Origin: Actinoplanes siamensis
GTDB lineage: Bacteria; Actinomycetota; Actinomycetes; Mycobacteriales; Micromonosporaceae
Direction: 5' to 3'
Assembly (NCBI RefSeq): GCF_016862395.1
Contig: NZ_BOMW01000053.1
Coordinates: forward strand, 34,568 to 98,567
DNA: 64,000 bases
Part shown: one piece after another, positions 25,878 to 33,988 of the stretch
How the letters are laid out: every line of letters starts with the position of its first letter
Numbering within the stretch: position 1 is the first letter of the stretch
The notes under the pieces: model-generated
What the model saw: the letters and a program-made list of their open reading frames with translations, nothing else
Database searches by the model: none
What the model was told of the DNA's origin: nothing
Program-made: the position numbers and the translations under genes

Positions 25878-27908
25878 TTGGCGCCCGACAACAGTATGGA
25901 ACGTACGCGTTTCTTCCGCCGCCCGGTGGTCTGGATCATTCTGGTGATCATCGGCGTAGTCGCGCTGAGCTCGATCTTCACCAGTGGTCCCAGCTACCAG
26001 CGGGTAGATACTTCGGTCGCTCTTGAGCGTCTGAACCAGCCAGGCATCGAGAAGGTCGTCCAGAAGGACAAGGAGCAGACGCTCCAGATCGACCTGAAGA
26101 GCCCCGAGCAGTTCAACGGCAAGACCACGGACAAGATCGAAACCCAGTATCCGTACGAGGTCACCAGCGCGATCTGGGACGACGTCGAGCAGGCCAAGTC
26201 GGCCGGGCGGATCACCGGGACGATCAACACCACCGTCTCCGGCGACAACATTCTCCTCAGTCTGCTGATCAACCTGCTGCCGATCGCCATTCTGGTGGTC
26301 CTGCTGCTGCTGTTCATGTCGCAGATGCAGGGTGGCGGCTCCCGGGTGCTCAACTTCGGCAAGTCCAAGGCGAAGATGATCACCAAGGACACCCCGAAGA
26401 CGACGTTCGCCGACGTGGCGGGCGCCGACGAGGCGGTCGAGGAGCTCCAGGAGATCAAGGACTTCCTGCAGAACCCGGCGAAGTACCAGGCGCTCGGCGC
26501 CAAGATCCCGAAGGGCGTGCTGCTCTTCGGCCAGCCGGGTACCGGTAAGACGCTGCTGGCCCGCGCGGTCGCCGGCGAGGCCGGGGTGCCGTTCTACTCC
26601 ATCTCCGGCTCGGACTTCGTGGAGATGTTCGTCGGTGTCGGCGCGAGCCGGGTCCGCGACCTCTTCGAGCAGGCCAAGTCGAACGCGCCGGCGATCGTCT
26701 TCGTGGACGAGATCGACGCTGTCGGCCGGCACCGCGGCGCCGGCATGGGCGGCGGCCACGACGAGCGCGAGCAGACGCTCAACCAGCTGCTCGTCGAGAT
26801 GGACGGCTTCGACACCAAGGGCGGCGTGATCCTGATCGCCGCCACCAACCGGCCGGACATCCTCGACCCGGCGCTGCTGCGCCCGGGCCGTTTCGACAGG
26901 CAGATCCCGGTGGACAACCCGGACATGGAGGGCCGCAAGGCGATCCTCCGGGTGCACGCCAAGGGCAAGCCGTTCACGCCGGACGTCGACCTCGACTCGG
27001 TGGCCCGCCGCACGCCCGGTTTCTCCGGCGCCGACCTGGCCAACGTGATCAACGAGGCCGCGCTGCTGACCGCGCGCAACGAGAAGCGCGCCATCTCGAA
27101 CGAGTTCCTCGAGGAGGCGATCGACCGGGTCATCGCCGGCCCGGAGCGCCGCACCCGGGCGATGAGCGACAACGAGAAGAAGATCACGGCGTACCACGAG
27201 GGTGGGCACGCGCTGGTCGCCTACGCCCTGCCGCACTCCGCGCCGGTGCACAAGGTGACGATCCTGCCGCGTGGCCGCTCCCTGGGGCACACCCTGGTCC
27301 TGCCGACCGAGGACAAGTACACGCAGACCCGCGCCGAGATGATCGACACCCTGGCGTACGCGCTGGGTGGCCGGGCCGCCGAGGAGCTCGTCTTCCACGA
27401 GCCCACCACCGGCGCCGGCAACGACATCGAGAAGGCGACCGGCCTGGCCCGCGCCATGGTCACCCAGTACGGCATGAGCTCCAAGCTGGGCGCCGTGAAG
27501 TACGGCACCAGCAACGACGAGCCGTTCCTGGGCCGCAACATGGGCCACGAGCGGGACTACTCGGACTCGGTCGCCGCCGACATCGACGCCGAGGTGCGCG
27601 CGCTCATCGAGCTGGCGCACGACGAGGCCTGGGAGATCCTGGTGGAGTACCGGGACGTTCTCGACGACATGGTCCTCGAGCTGATCGAGAAGGAGACGAT
27701 CACCCGCGAGGACATGGACCGGATCTGCGCCCGGGTGCAGAAGCGCCCGCCGATGTCGCCGTTCAACGGCTTCGGCAAGCGTCTGCCGTCCGAGGCCCCG
27801 CCGGTGCTCACCCCCGCCGAGCGGGAGAAGCTGAAGGCGCAGGCCGAGTCGGACGGTCAGCTGGCCGTCGGGCCGAACGCGAACGGCACCGTGGAAGGCA
27901 GCAACTGA
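25878..27908 (+). CDS. ftsH: ATP-dependent zinc metalloprotease FtsH
   Basis: A 676-residue membrane AAA+ protease that degrades membrane and misfolded proteins. It has membrane helices at about 18-34 and 130-150, Walker A GQPGTGKT (about 217), Walker B VFVDEID, the second region of homology with LRPGRFDRQ, and the zinc site HEGGH (about 440). The C-terminal tail is disordered. The TTG at 25878 is preceded by AGGAGGG (10-base spacing). The ATG at 25896 has no ribosome site, so TTG is preferred, but most relatives are annotated from the ATG. It overlaps folE. Confidence 0.96.
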   Translation: MAPDNSMERTRFFRRPVVWIILVIIGVVALSSIFTSGPSYQRVDTSVALERLNQPGIEKVVQKDKEQTLQIDLKSPEQFNGKTTDKIETQYPYEVTSAIWDDVEQAKSAGRITGTINTTVSGDNILLSLLINLLPIAILVVLLLLFMSQMQGGGSRVLNFGKSKAKMITKDTPKTTFADVAGADEAVEELQEIKDFLQNPAKYQALGAKIPKGVLLFGQPGTGKTLLARAVAGEAGVPFYSISGSDFVEMFVGVGASRVRDLFEQAKSNAPAIVFVDEIDAVGRHRGAGMGGGHDEREQTLNQLLVEMDGFDTKGGVILIAATNRPDILDPALLRPGRFDRQIPVDNPDMEGRKAILRVHAKGKPFTPDVDLDSVARRTPGFSGADLANVINEAALLTARNEKRAISNEFLEEAIDRVIAGPERRTRAMSDNEKKITAYHEGGHALVAYALPHSAPVHKVTILPRGRSLGHTLVLPTEDKYTQTRAEMIDTLAYALGGRAAEELVFHEPTTGAGNDIEKATGLARAMVTQYGMSSKLGAVKYGTSNDEPFLGRNMGHERDYSDSVAADIDAEVRALIELAHDEAWEILVEYRDVLDDMVLELIEKETITREDMDRICARVQKRPPMSPFNGFGKRLPSEAPPVLTPAEREKLKAQAESDGQLAVGPNANGTVEGSN

Positions 27909-28552
27909 TCAGCGCGCACGACGAACTCGATTACCTCGCCGCCCGTCTGGTCGACGGCAAGCTCACCGGGGCCCCGGTCGAGCAGGCCGTCGACCTCGGG
28001 CGGATCGAGAAAGCGGTCCGGGAGATCCTCATCGCGATCGGTGAGGACCCGGACCGGGACGGCCTGGAGCGGACCCCCGCCCGGGTCGCCCGCGCGTATG
28101 CTGAGCTCTTCGCCGGCCTGCGGGTGGATCCGGCCAAGGTTCTCACCACCACCTTCGAGGCGGACCACGAGGAACTGGTCCTGGTCCGCGACATCGAGGT
28201 GCAGAGCATGTGCGAGCACCATCTGCTGCCGTTCAAAGGCCTCGCGCACATCGGCTACATCCCCGGCCCCGACGGCCGGATCACCGGCCTGTCGAAACTG
28301 GCCCGCCTGGTCGAGGTCTTCGCCCGCCGGCCGCAGGTCCAGGAGCGCCTCACCTCGCAGATAGCGGATCTGCTGATGCAGAGACTGGGCGCGCGCGGCG
28401 CGATAGTGGTCCTGGAGTGCGAGCACCTGTGCATGGAGATGCGCGGCATCCGCAAGGCCGGCGCCCGCACGGTCACGTCCGCGGTCCGCGGGGCCTTCCA
28501 GACCGACGGCAAGGTCCGCGCCGAGGCGATGGCGTTGATAAACGCCCGCTGA
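27905..28552 (+). CDS. folE: GTP cyclohydrolase I, apparently without a standard start codon
   Basis: First enzyme of folate synthesis, converting GTP to dihydroneopterin triphosphate. Zinc and active-site motifs are SMCEHHLLPF and ECEHLCMEMRGI. Coding similarity extends upstream to the ftsH stop (SAHDELDYLAARLVDG...), yet no ATG, GTG or TTG exists in frame there. The first GTG, at 28124, would remove about a third of the enzyme. GGAAGG at 27893-27898 is a good ribosome site for CTG 27905 (6 bases) or ATC 27908 (9 bases), both overlapping the ftsH stop. I annotate CTG, giving 215 residues. Translation probably couples to ftsH. A strong terminator follows. Confidence 0.9.
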   Translation: MISAHDELDYLAARLVDGKLTGAPVEQAVDLGRIEKAVREILIAIGEDPDRDGLERTPARVARAYAELFAGLRVDPAKVLTTTFEADHEELVLVRDIEVQSMCEHHLLPFKGLAHIGYIPGPDGRITGLSKLARLVEVFARRPQVQERLTSQIADLLMQRLGARGAIVVLECEHLCMEMRGIRKAGARTVTSAVRGAFQTDGKVRAEAMALINAR

Positions 28553-28576
28553 CCCCGCCGCCCCGACCCATCCGAG

Positions 28577-28607
28577 GCGCCAGCCGATCGAATCGGCTGG
28601 CGCTTTT
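28577..28607 (+). terminator. Rho-independent terminator after folE
   Basis: GCGCCAGCCGAT and ATCGGCTGGCGC form a perfect 12-bp stem with a 3-base loop, followed by TTTTCGTCT on the plus strand. It closes the ftsH-folE unit, so folP cannot be reached from here. Confidence 0.9.
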
Positions 28608-28867
28608 CGTCTGTCCGGGCCGCGACATGGTCCGCGAACCGCCCCGCTGGCGCTTTCGCCGCGACCTGGAGCCGTGGGCCGTCCCGCGCCGGCGTTCATC
28701 GGCCGGCGGGCGGGGGCCGATGACCCCGTGGTCCCCCGCGCCGGCGTTCGTCGACCCGCAGGCGGGCGCGGCAACGCGAACCGTGGACCACTGCGCGCAC
28801 GCGCTCCTCGGCCGGAGCAGCGGCCCCGGCGTACGACCGGAAGCTCCTGAATTCGATCTCGAATGGT
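28608..28867. other. Gene-free stretch between folE terminator and the inserted block
   Basis: No credible gene is seen. CGCGCCGGCGTTCRTCG occurs twice (about 28687 and 28738), a short direct repeat. No integrase site, tRNA or transposon end is recognisable. Confidence 0.4.
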
Positions 28868-29128
28868 TCAGATCATGCTGCGGAACTGGTTCGCCGAGTC
28901 CATGGCGGCGCGGGTCAGCTGGACCGCCTCGTCAAGCCGGGTGCGGGCCTGCTCCAGGTGCGCGATGGCGGCCGCGGCAGCCGGATGGAACGAGCCGATC
29001 GAGGTCAGGCGGAGCAGCGCCAGCGACTGGTCGAGCTGATCGGTGACCACCTGGATGCCGACGATCGCGCGGTCCGCGCCGTCCACCGAGGCGGCGATGT
29101 TGACCTTCACTTCTTCCACGTTCGCCAA
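28868..29128 (-). CDS. 86-residue helical protein of WXG100-like size
   Basis: Not recognised as a named family. The sequence predicts two amphipathic helices (about 17-44 and 50-80) joined by a turn, SIGSFHP. The size and hairpin shape recall ESX substrates, but the WxG turn and the C-terminal YxxxD/E signal are missing. It is the last gene of a three-gene minus-strand unit after an FtsK/SpoIIIE ATPase and a coiled-coil membrane protein, which makes a secreted or structural role plausible (inference). The start is TTG with GAGAGGA about 9 bases upstream. A GTG three codons later is possible. Confidence 0.65.
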   Translation of the reverse strand: MANVEEVKVNIAASVDGADRAIVGIQVVTDQLDQSLALLRLTSIGSFHPAAAAAIAHLEQARTRLDEAVQLTRAAMDSANQFRSMI

Positions 29129-29148
29129 TGCGGCGGTCCTCTCGTGAG

Positions 29149-29850
29149 TCAGCCCAGCAGCTGCTGCAGCCCGACACCCATGCAGGTGAGCAACACCGGG
29201 GTGAGGCAGGTGACGATGCCCAGCACCGGCGTGCGGTCTACAGGCGGGGCGCCCGGCTCGTTCTCAGCGCCCCAGACGAAGCCGATGGTGGCCCAACCCA
29301 GGCCGAAGGCCAGCAGCGGCATGCTGAGGCCGCACAGCAGGGTGTACGTGGGCAGCGAGCCGCTCGGGGCCACCAGGTAGAGGATGATCTGGACGAAGAG
29401 CACGGCGGCCGCGAACGGGCCGTACACCAGCAGGTTGCGCGCCCACGGACGGCCGGAACCGGCCGGAGCCGGACCGACGAACGCGTGGTCGGCGGCGTCC
29501 GCGGTCGCCCGCGCCTGCCGCAACGCGGAAAGAACGGCGGCCGGTCCGCCGGTCACCGCGGCCAGAGCGGCGGCCCGTTCGCCCTCCAGGGGCATCAGAT
29601 CCACCTCCGGTACGCGGAAGTCGCGCACCAGCCTCGCCCGCTGCGGAGCGAGTCGCGCCCGCACCGAGGCCAGCTCCTGGCGGGCGGTGGTGATCGTCGC
29701 CGCCTGCTCGCCGGCCACCGTGCTGGCGGCCCGGCGCACCGCGTCCAGCTCACGCGCCGCGGCCAGATAGGCGGCCCACGGACCGTCGGGCGGCGGACCG
29801 GCCTGGGCCGGCACGAGACCGCTCTGCTGCGCCTGCTCCGGCCCGGTCAT
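29149..29850 (-). CDS. Coiled-coil membrane protein, unknown function
   Basis: A 233-residue protein I do not recognise. Residues about 25-130 are Ala/Arg/Glu-rich and likely coiled coil. Three or four membrane segments follow: LLVYGPFAAAVLFVQIILYLVA, then TLLCGLSMPLLAFGLGWATIGFVWG, and at the end a segment around LGIVTCLTPVLL. The ATG overlaps the stop of the FtsK-like ATPase (ATGA), so the two proteins are made together and probably interact. The 86-residue gene follows after 20 bases. The membrane domain could be the channel or anchor for the soluble ATPase. Confidence 0.7.
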   Translation of the reverse strand: MTGPEQAQQSGLVPAQAGPPPDGPWAAYLAAARELDAVRRAASTVAGEQAATITTARQELASVRARLAPQRARLVRDFRVPEVDLMPLEGERAAALAAVTGGPAAVLSALRQARATADAADHAFVGPAPAGSGRPWARNLLVYGPFAAAVLFVQIILYLVAPSGSLPTYTLLCGLSMPLLAFGLGWATIGFVWGAENEPGAPPVDRTPVLGIVTCLTPVLLTCMGVGLQQLLG

Positions 29851-32432
29851 GAGTTGTCGCCCTCCGGCTGCACGAACGGGACCACGGTGACCGTGCGGTC
29901 GGTGTGCCTGTCGTGCAGCAGCGCCCGGTTCGGCCTCGGCTGCCAGTCCACCGGCCGGCCCAGCATCAGCGTGACCTCCGACTGCGGAACGTTCAGGAAG
30001 AGCAGGCCGGCCACGTCCTCCCGGCCCATGCTGCCGCCGGTCTCCTCGGTGAACCGGCGCACGCCGCGCCACCAGGACAGCAGATGCCCACCGCGGCCCG
30101 GCCCGGACCGCAGCAGCTGCCGCAGGCCGCTCAGGCCACCCGGCGGGGCGGCGTCCATCCCGAACACCACCCGGTACCCCGGCTGGTCGGAGGCGAGCTC
30201 GGCATCCAGCCCGGCGGCGTCCACCACGACCACCTCCTGCCGGTGGGCGATCTCCGCGGCCAGCGCCGCGGCCAGCGCGTCACCCTCGGCGACCAGCGAG
30301 GCGATGACGAAGCGGGCGGTGCGCGGCGCCAGGCAGGCCGCCACGCTGCGCGCCGCGGCGTCCAGCACCTCCGCCCCGGCCGCCTGCGAACCCAGGATGG
30401 CCAGGTGCCGGCCCGGCGACGAGTCCAGCGGGAACGCGGCGGTCGACAGGCTCACGTCGATCATCCGCCCGACCAGGGCGGTCGGTCGGCTGGCCCGGCC
30501 GGCCAGCGCCGCCCGGTACGTCGGGTCGTCGGCCAAGTGCTGGTGCGCGTAGCCGGCGAAGATCCGCGGCGGGATCGCCTCCGGATCCCGGGCGCCCCAC
30601 AATTTGTGACGCAGATCGCTGAGCAGTCTCTGATCGGCATGCGGATCCGGGAAGCGAACCACCCGTTCGTGTCCACGCGTGGCGCCCCGGGGGCCGCCCA
30701 GACCACCCGCCGTGTTCACCACCGCGCTGCCCAGGGGCAGCCCGGCCGCCGAGTCGTTGGTCGGCTCCAACACGTCCCCGCCGCCCGGCAGCGCGATCCG
30801 CACCGGGAACTGGCCGAAGATCGAGTCCCGCTTGGCGTAGAGGGCTTCCACGCCGAGCACCGTCTGACTCGCCAGGACCAGATGGATCCCGTACGACCGG
30901 CCCTTGCGCGCCAGCGACTCGAGCAGGCCCACGGCCTCGGCCGCCGTCGGATCGTTGCCCGCCAGCAGCACCTGGAACTCGTCGACGACACAGAGGACCC
31001 GCGGCAGCGGGCGGCCACGGCCCTCCTCGGCCGCGACCGCGCGCAAGTCGGCGAAGCGCGACACGCCGGCCCGCTTGTACGCCATCGAGCGGCGGCCCAT
31101 CTCGGCGTCCAGCTCGCGGAGAACGGCCAGGCCGTACTCCCGGTCGGACTCGACGCCGACCGCCCGGGCATGCGGCAGCCAGGTGCGGTCACGGCGGGTC
31201 GGGACGAACTCGGCGAAGGACACGCCCTCCTTGAAATCGAGCAGGTAGAGGGCCAGCTCATCGGGGGAGTAGCGGGCGCCCAGCCCGTACAGCACATTGA
31301 TCAGGAAGGCGGTCTTGCCGGCGCCGGAGCGGCCGCCGACCATCCAGTGCGGGGTCAGGTCGTTGAACCTCAGCACCAGCGGCACGTCGCCGTGATGCCC
31401 CACCACGGTCTCCACCCCGCCGGACGCGTCCGCCGACCACAGCTCCTCGGCCGCCTCCGGCAGCAGGTCGGCCAGCGTCACCCGGGAGGTCGCCGCGGTG
31501 TGCGCGGCCAACTCCTGACACACCCCGTCCACCAGGTGCGGCGGCGGCTCCTCGTCCAGGAAGACCGGCGCGTTCAGCCAGGGCGCCTCCGGCGTCGACC
31601 CGAACGAGCCACCGGGCGGGTCGCCGACCACCGCGAACGGGTTCCGCACCGAGATCGCCGTGGTCCGCGGGAGCGGCGCCTGAGTCGTCTCCGCGGTGAG
31701 CGGCGGAGGCGGCCAGCCGGCCACGATCAGGTACAGCCCGGAATCCGGCCCCTGCTGCGCGAGCGCCGCGATCCGGCGCAGCTCCTCACCCTCGGTCATC
31801 TCCGGCAGGCTGGCGATCACCACCAGCAGCATGCGGTCCCGCCCGGGGCGCCGCTTCACCCCGCGGGCCGGGCGCAGCCACTTCTCCGCCTCGGCCAGCA
31901 CATCCCGCAGCCCCCGCCGGTCGGTGGCCGGGGGTGACATCAGCCCGGCGTCGAAAAGCTCCTCGAACGGCTGGAACACCAGGCCGCCGCCCACCCCGTC
32001 CACGGTGCGCACCAGCAGCGACCCGGCCGGCGCGGCCGCGAGCATCCGCAGCAGCAGCGACCGGATCAGCCCGAACACCCGAGGATCGGTGGCACTCGCG
32101 TCCACCGTGAGGTGACCCACCCCGAGCAGCGGGACGATCGCCGGGAAGCGCACGTCGTCGAGCGGCTGCGCCACCCCGATCCGCACGAACTGCGGGGTCT
32201 GCCCGTCACCGAGCGGCGCCTGGCGGGTCAGGGCGTCCAGAGGCGCCCCGAGCCAGCCCGGCGCCACCTGCGCCGCGGCCACCCGCAGCCGCTCGGCCAG
32301 CCGGTGCTGCTCCCGGGAGTCGCCGGCGCCCGGGGCATAGGTTTCCAGCGCGGCGGAGGCCGCGTCCGCTGTCGCCACCGCCTGCCGGTGCAAAGCAGCG
32401 GCCTGCCGGACCCGCAGAGCCGAATCCGCCAC
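29847..32432 (-). CDS. Soluble FtsK/SpoIIIE-family ATPase (EccC- or TcpA-like)
   Basis: An 861-residue protein with no membrane helix. Residues 1-90 are helical. A FtsK/SpoIIIE domain has Walker A GGRSGAGKT (about 364-372), the LYLLDFKEGVSFAEF stretch, Walker B VLCVVDEFQVLL (about 480) and the sensor-like SYGIHLVLASQT. A C-terminal region of about 190 residues looks like a second, degenerate nucleotide-binding fold (LAILGSQAAGAEVL). The domain style is that of EccC and of conjugative coupling proteins. I chose GTG 32432, which has GGAGGTG 6 bases before it. A GTG at 32441 overlaps that ribosome site. It leads the three-gene unit with the coiled-coil membrane protein and the 86-residue protein. 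Confidence 0.85.
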   Translation of the reverse strand: MADSALRVRQAAALHRQAVATADAASAALETYAPGAGDSREQHRLAERLRVAAAQVAPGWLGAPLDALTRQAPLGDGQTPQFVRIGVAQPLDDVRFPAIVPLLGVGHLTVDASATDPRVFGLIRSLLLRMLAAAPAGSLLVRTVDGVGGGLVFQPFEELFDAGLMSPPATDRRGLRDVLAEAEKWLRPARGVKRRPGRDRMLLVVIASLPEMTEGEELRRIAALAQQGPDSGLYLIVAGWPPPPLTAETTQAPLPRTTAISVRNPFAVVGDPPGGSFGSTPEAPWLNAPVFLDEEPPPHLVDGVCQELAAHTAATSRVTLADLLPEAAEELWSADASGGVETVVGHHGDVPLVLRFNDLTPHWMVGGRSGAGKTAFLINVLYGLGARYSPDELALYLLDFKEGVSFAEFVPTRRDRTWLPHARAVGVESDREYGLAVLRELDAEMGRRSMAYKRAGVSRFADLRAVAAEEGRGRPLPRVLCVVDEFQVLLAGNDPTAAEAVGLLESLARKGRSYGIHLVLASQTVLGVEALYAKRDSIFGQFPVRIALPGGGDVLEPTNDSAAGLPLGSAVVNTAGGLGGPRGATRGHERVVRFPDPHADQRLLSDLRHKLWGARDPEAIPPRIFAGYAHQHLADDPTYRAALAGRASRPTALVGRMIDVSLSTAAFPLDSSPGRHLAILGSQAAGAEVLDAAARSVAACLAPRTARFVIASLVAEGDALAAALAAEIAHRQEVVVVDAAGLDAELASDQPGYRVVFGMDAAPPGGLSGLRQLLRSGPGRGGHLLSWWRGVRRFTEETGGSMGREDVAGLLFLNVPQSEVTLMLGRPVDWQPRPNRALLHDRHTDRTVTVVPFVQPEGDNS

Positions 32433-32445
32433 TGCTGTCACCTCC

Positions 32446-32500
32446 TGTCGCGCGCATAAAACCTATCCCAGACCAGCGAGGGTCCACACAATGCGGTCCC
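32446..32500 (-). promoter_or_regulatory. Candidate promoter of the FtsK-like operon
   Basis: Read on the minus strand, the stretch before the ribosome site holds TAGGTT as a possible -10 and TTGTGT about 18 bases upstream as a possible -35. The spacer to the divergent gene at 32644 is 211 bases. Confidence 0.35.
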
Positions 32501-32630
32501 GTTGGCCCGGTCCCGTGGTGCCCGCCGGTGTGTCCTATCAGGAGCGGGTGATCTTTGGTACGGGTGGAGGGCTTGCGGGGTTCGGGAGATTTGGTGCTCG
32601 CCCTGCCGTGATGGTCCGGGGAAGACGAAT

Positions 32631-32643
32631 TAGTGTCGTATGT
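32631..32643 (+). promoter_or_regulatory. Leaderless promoter -10 of the 244-residue protein gene
   Basis: TAGTGT at 32631-32636 followed by 7 bases and ATG at 32644. Confidence 0.5.
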
Positions 32644-33378
32644 ATGCAGCCGCGTGAGCCGGAGCCCGAAGTCGGATCAACGTCGTCGGGGATACCCATG
32701 GGGCCTGGCGAATCGGCGTGGCCGCAGGTGCCCTCCGCGGGCTCGGGTGCGCCTCAAGGGCCTCAGCCGGTCGGTAATCCGCAAGCGCCTCCGCTGGCTG
32801 GCGTGCCGGCGGGTTCGACGCTGGACTCTGATGTCTCAGGGGCGCCGACAGTTCACGGGCAAGGTGCGATCGCTTCCGGGCTGGCAGGTATGGGATCTGG
32901 TGTACCGCCACGGCGTGGTGGTCGTCTGCGGAGTCGGCGAGCTCGTTTGTGGCTGGCACTGGCAGGCGGGGTTCTGGCAGTCCTTTGCTTAGGCGGCGTC
33001 GGCGTGCTCGTCTCTCTTTACGACGACGCCACCGAAATAAAGCGAACTGACCCGAATATAGTGTTGGTGGAATTTCTGGGCGCCTATCTGACCGATCGCG
33101 ATGATCAAGAAGCTGAACTGTATTCCTGTAAGGCTGGCGTTGAATTTAGCCAGTTAAGGGAATTTCGCGATGAGGTCAAGCGGGTCGAAGTGAATTATTC
33201 TGTCGGTATTGTGGTGGCATGGAAAAATCTTAGTATTCAGGTTCTTGGCAATCGCGCCACCGCCAGAGTGGACATTGTGCGGACGATATCTGGCGGCGGT
33301 GAAGAGACATTTGATCCATGGAAGTTTGAGATGTCCGATGAAGATGGATGGAGGGTCTGCTCCGCTGATCCGGCTTAA
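32644..33378 (+). CDS. Single-pass membrane protein with NTF2-like outer domain, unknown
   Basis: A 244-residue protein not assigned to a named family. The first 95 residues are Pro/Gly/Ser-rich and disordered. A membrane helix follows (about 105-127, LALAGGVLAVLCLGGVGVLV), then a compact domain of about 110 residues with two Cys (YSCKAG and WRVCSA) that looks NTF2-like (DUF4878 style). The second half uses many A/T-ending codons, unlike the high-G+C genes around it. It is the only plus-strand gene in the inserted block and ends 4 bases from the convergent 201-residue gene. It may be a cell-envelope accessory of the secretion genes. Confidence 0.75.
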   Translation: MQPREPEPEVGSTSSGIPMGPGESAWPQVPSAGSGAPQGPQPVGNPQAPPLAGVPAGSTLDSDVSGAPTVHGQGAIASGLAGMGSGVPPRRGGRLRSRRARLWLALAGGVLAVLCLGGVGVLVSLYDDATEIKRTDPNIVLVEFLGAYLTDRDDQEAELYSCKAGVEFSQLREFRDEVKRVEVNYSVGIVVAWKNLSIQVLGNRATARVDIVRTISGGGEETFDPWKFEMSDEDGWRVCSADPA

Positions 33379-33382
33379 TGGA

Positions 33383-33988
33383 TCATTCCATCCATAGTAG
33401 AGCAGCGGCGACCTCCAGTGTTTGCGGGACTCTCCCGCTCCAAGCCCATCGGTACCAGTCGAGTTCGATGCAAACTCGGGCGCAAATGTCACCCTTCTCG
33501 CTGGTATATAGCTCAGTCGTTGCACGTAGGTCCCGCTGCTCGCCGCCGTCGTCAAGCAACCTGACCGCGCGTCGGCCTGTTATGGACCCTGCTTGTTCCG
33601 CTGGCCTTGCTGGCCGTCGAGGCGGTTCATCGAGCGAGACTAACTCAATTTCAGGTGAGACGGCTGATCCTCGTGGAACTGGGACGCCAAGGTCTTCCAC
33701 CCAGACTCGATCGACTGGAACAAGGGCGGCAAAAACTTCAGTTTGCTCGGACTCCGCTCGATACCATTCTGATTCTGGCATCACTGGTACGTACGTCCGG
33801 CTTCCTTGGATAACTTTTTCGTCGGCGCGAAGGTCACCCCGCCAGCCGAGGCCGGGGAGTCCTATAAGGATGCGGCGGCCGCGTAGATTGCCGGTCATAG
33901 TAGCCGGAACGGGCAGGATTGGACGGGGCGGATCGAGCTTCCAATAATCCTGTCCTTTGAATGGATCATCGAAAGGTTCGCTCATCAT
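33383..33988 (-). CDS. 201-residue soluble protein, last gene of type IV-like operon, unknown
   Basis: No family recognised. It is acidic to neutral with several Trp and no membrane segment. Its ATG overlaps the stop of the M23/transglycosylase gene (ATGATGA), so it is co-translated with the secretion genes and is a candidate cytoplasmic accessory. Base composition is lower in G+C than the flanking housekeeping genes. Both the neighbouring stop overlap and continuous codon structure support it as a real gene. Confidence 0.7.
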   Translation of the reverse strand: MMSEPFDDPFKGQDYWKLDPPRPILPVPATMTGNLRGRRILIGLPGLGWRGDLRADEKVIQGSRTYVPVMPESEWYRAESEQTEVFAALVPVDRVWVEDLGVPVPRGSAVSPEIELVSLDEPPRRPARPAEQAGSITGRRAVRLLDDGGEQRDLRATTELYTSEKGDICARVCIELDWYRWAWSGRVPQTLEVAAALLWME

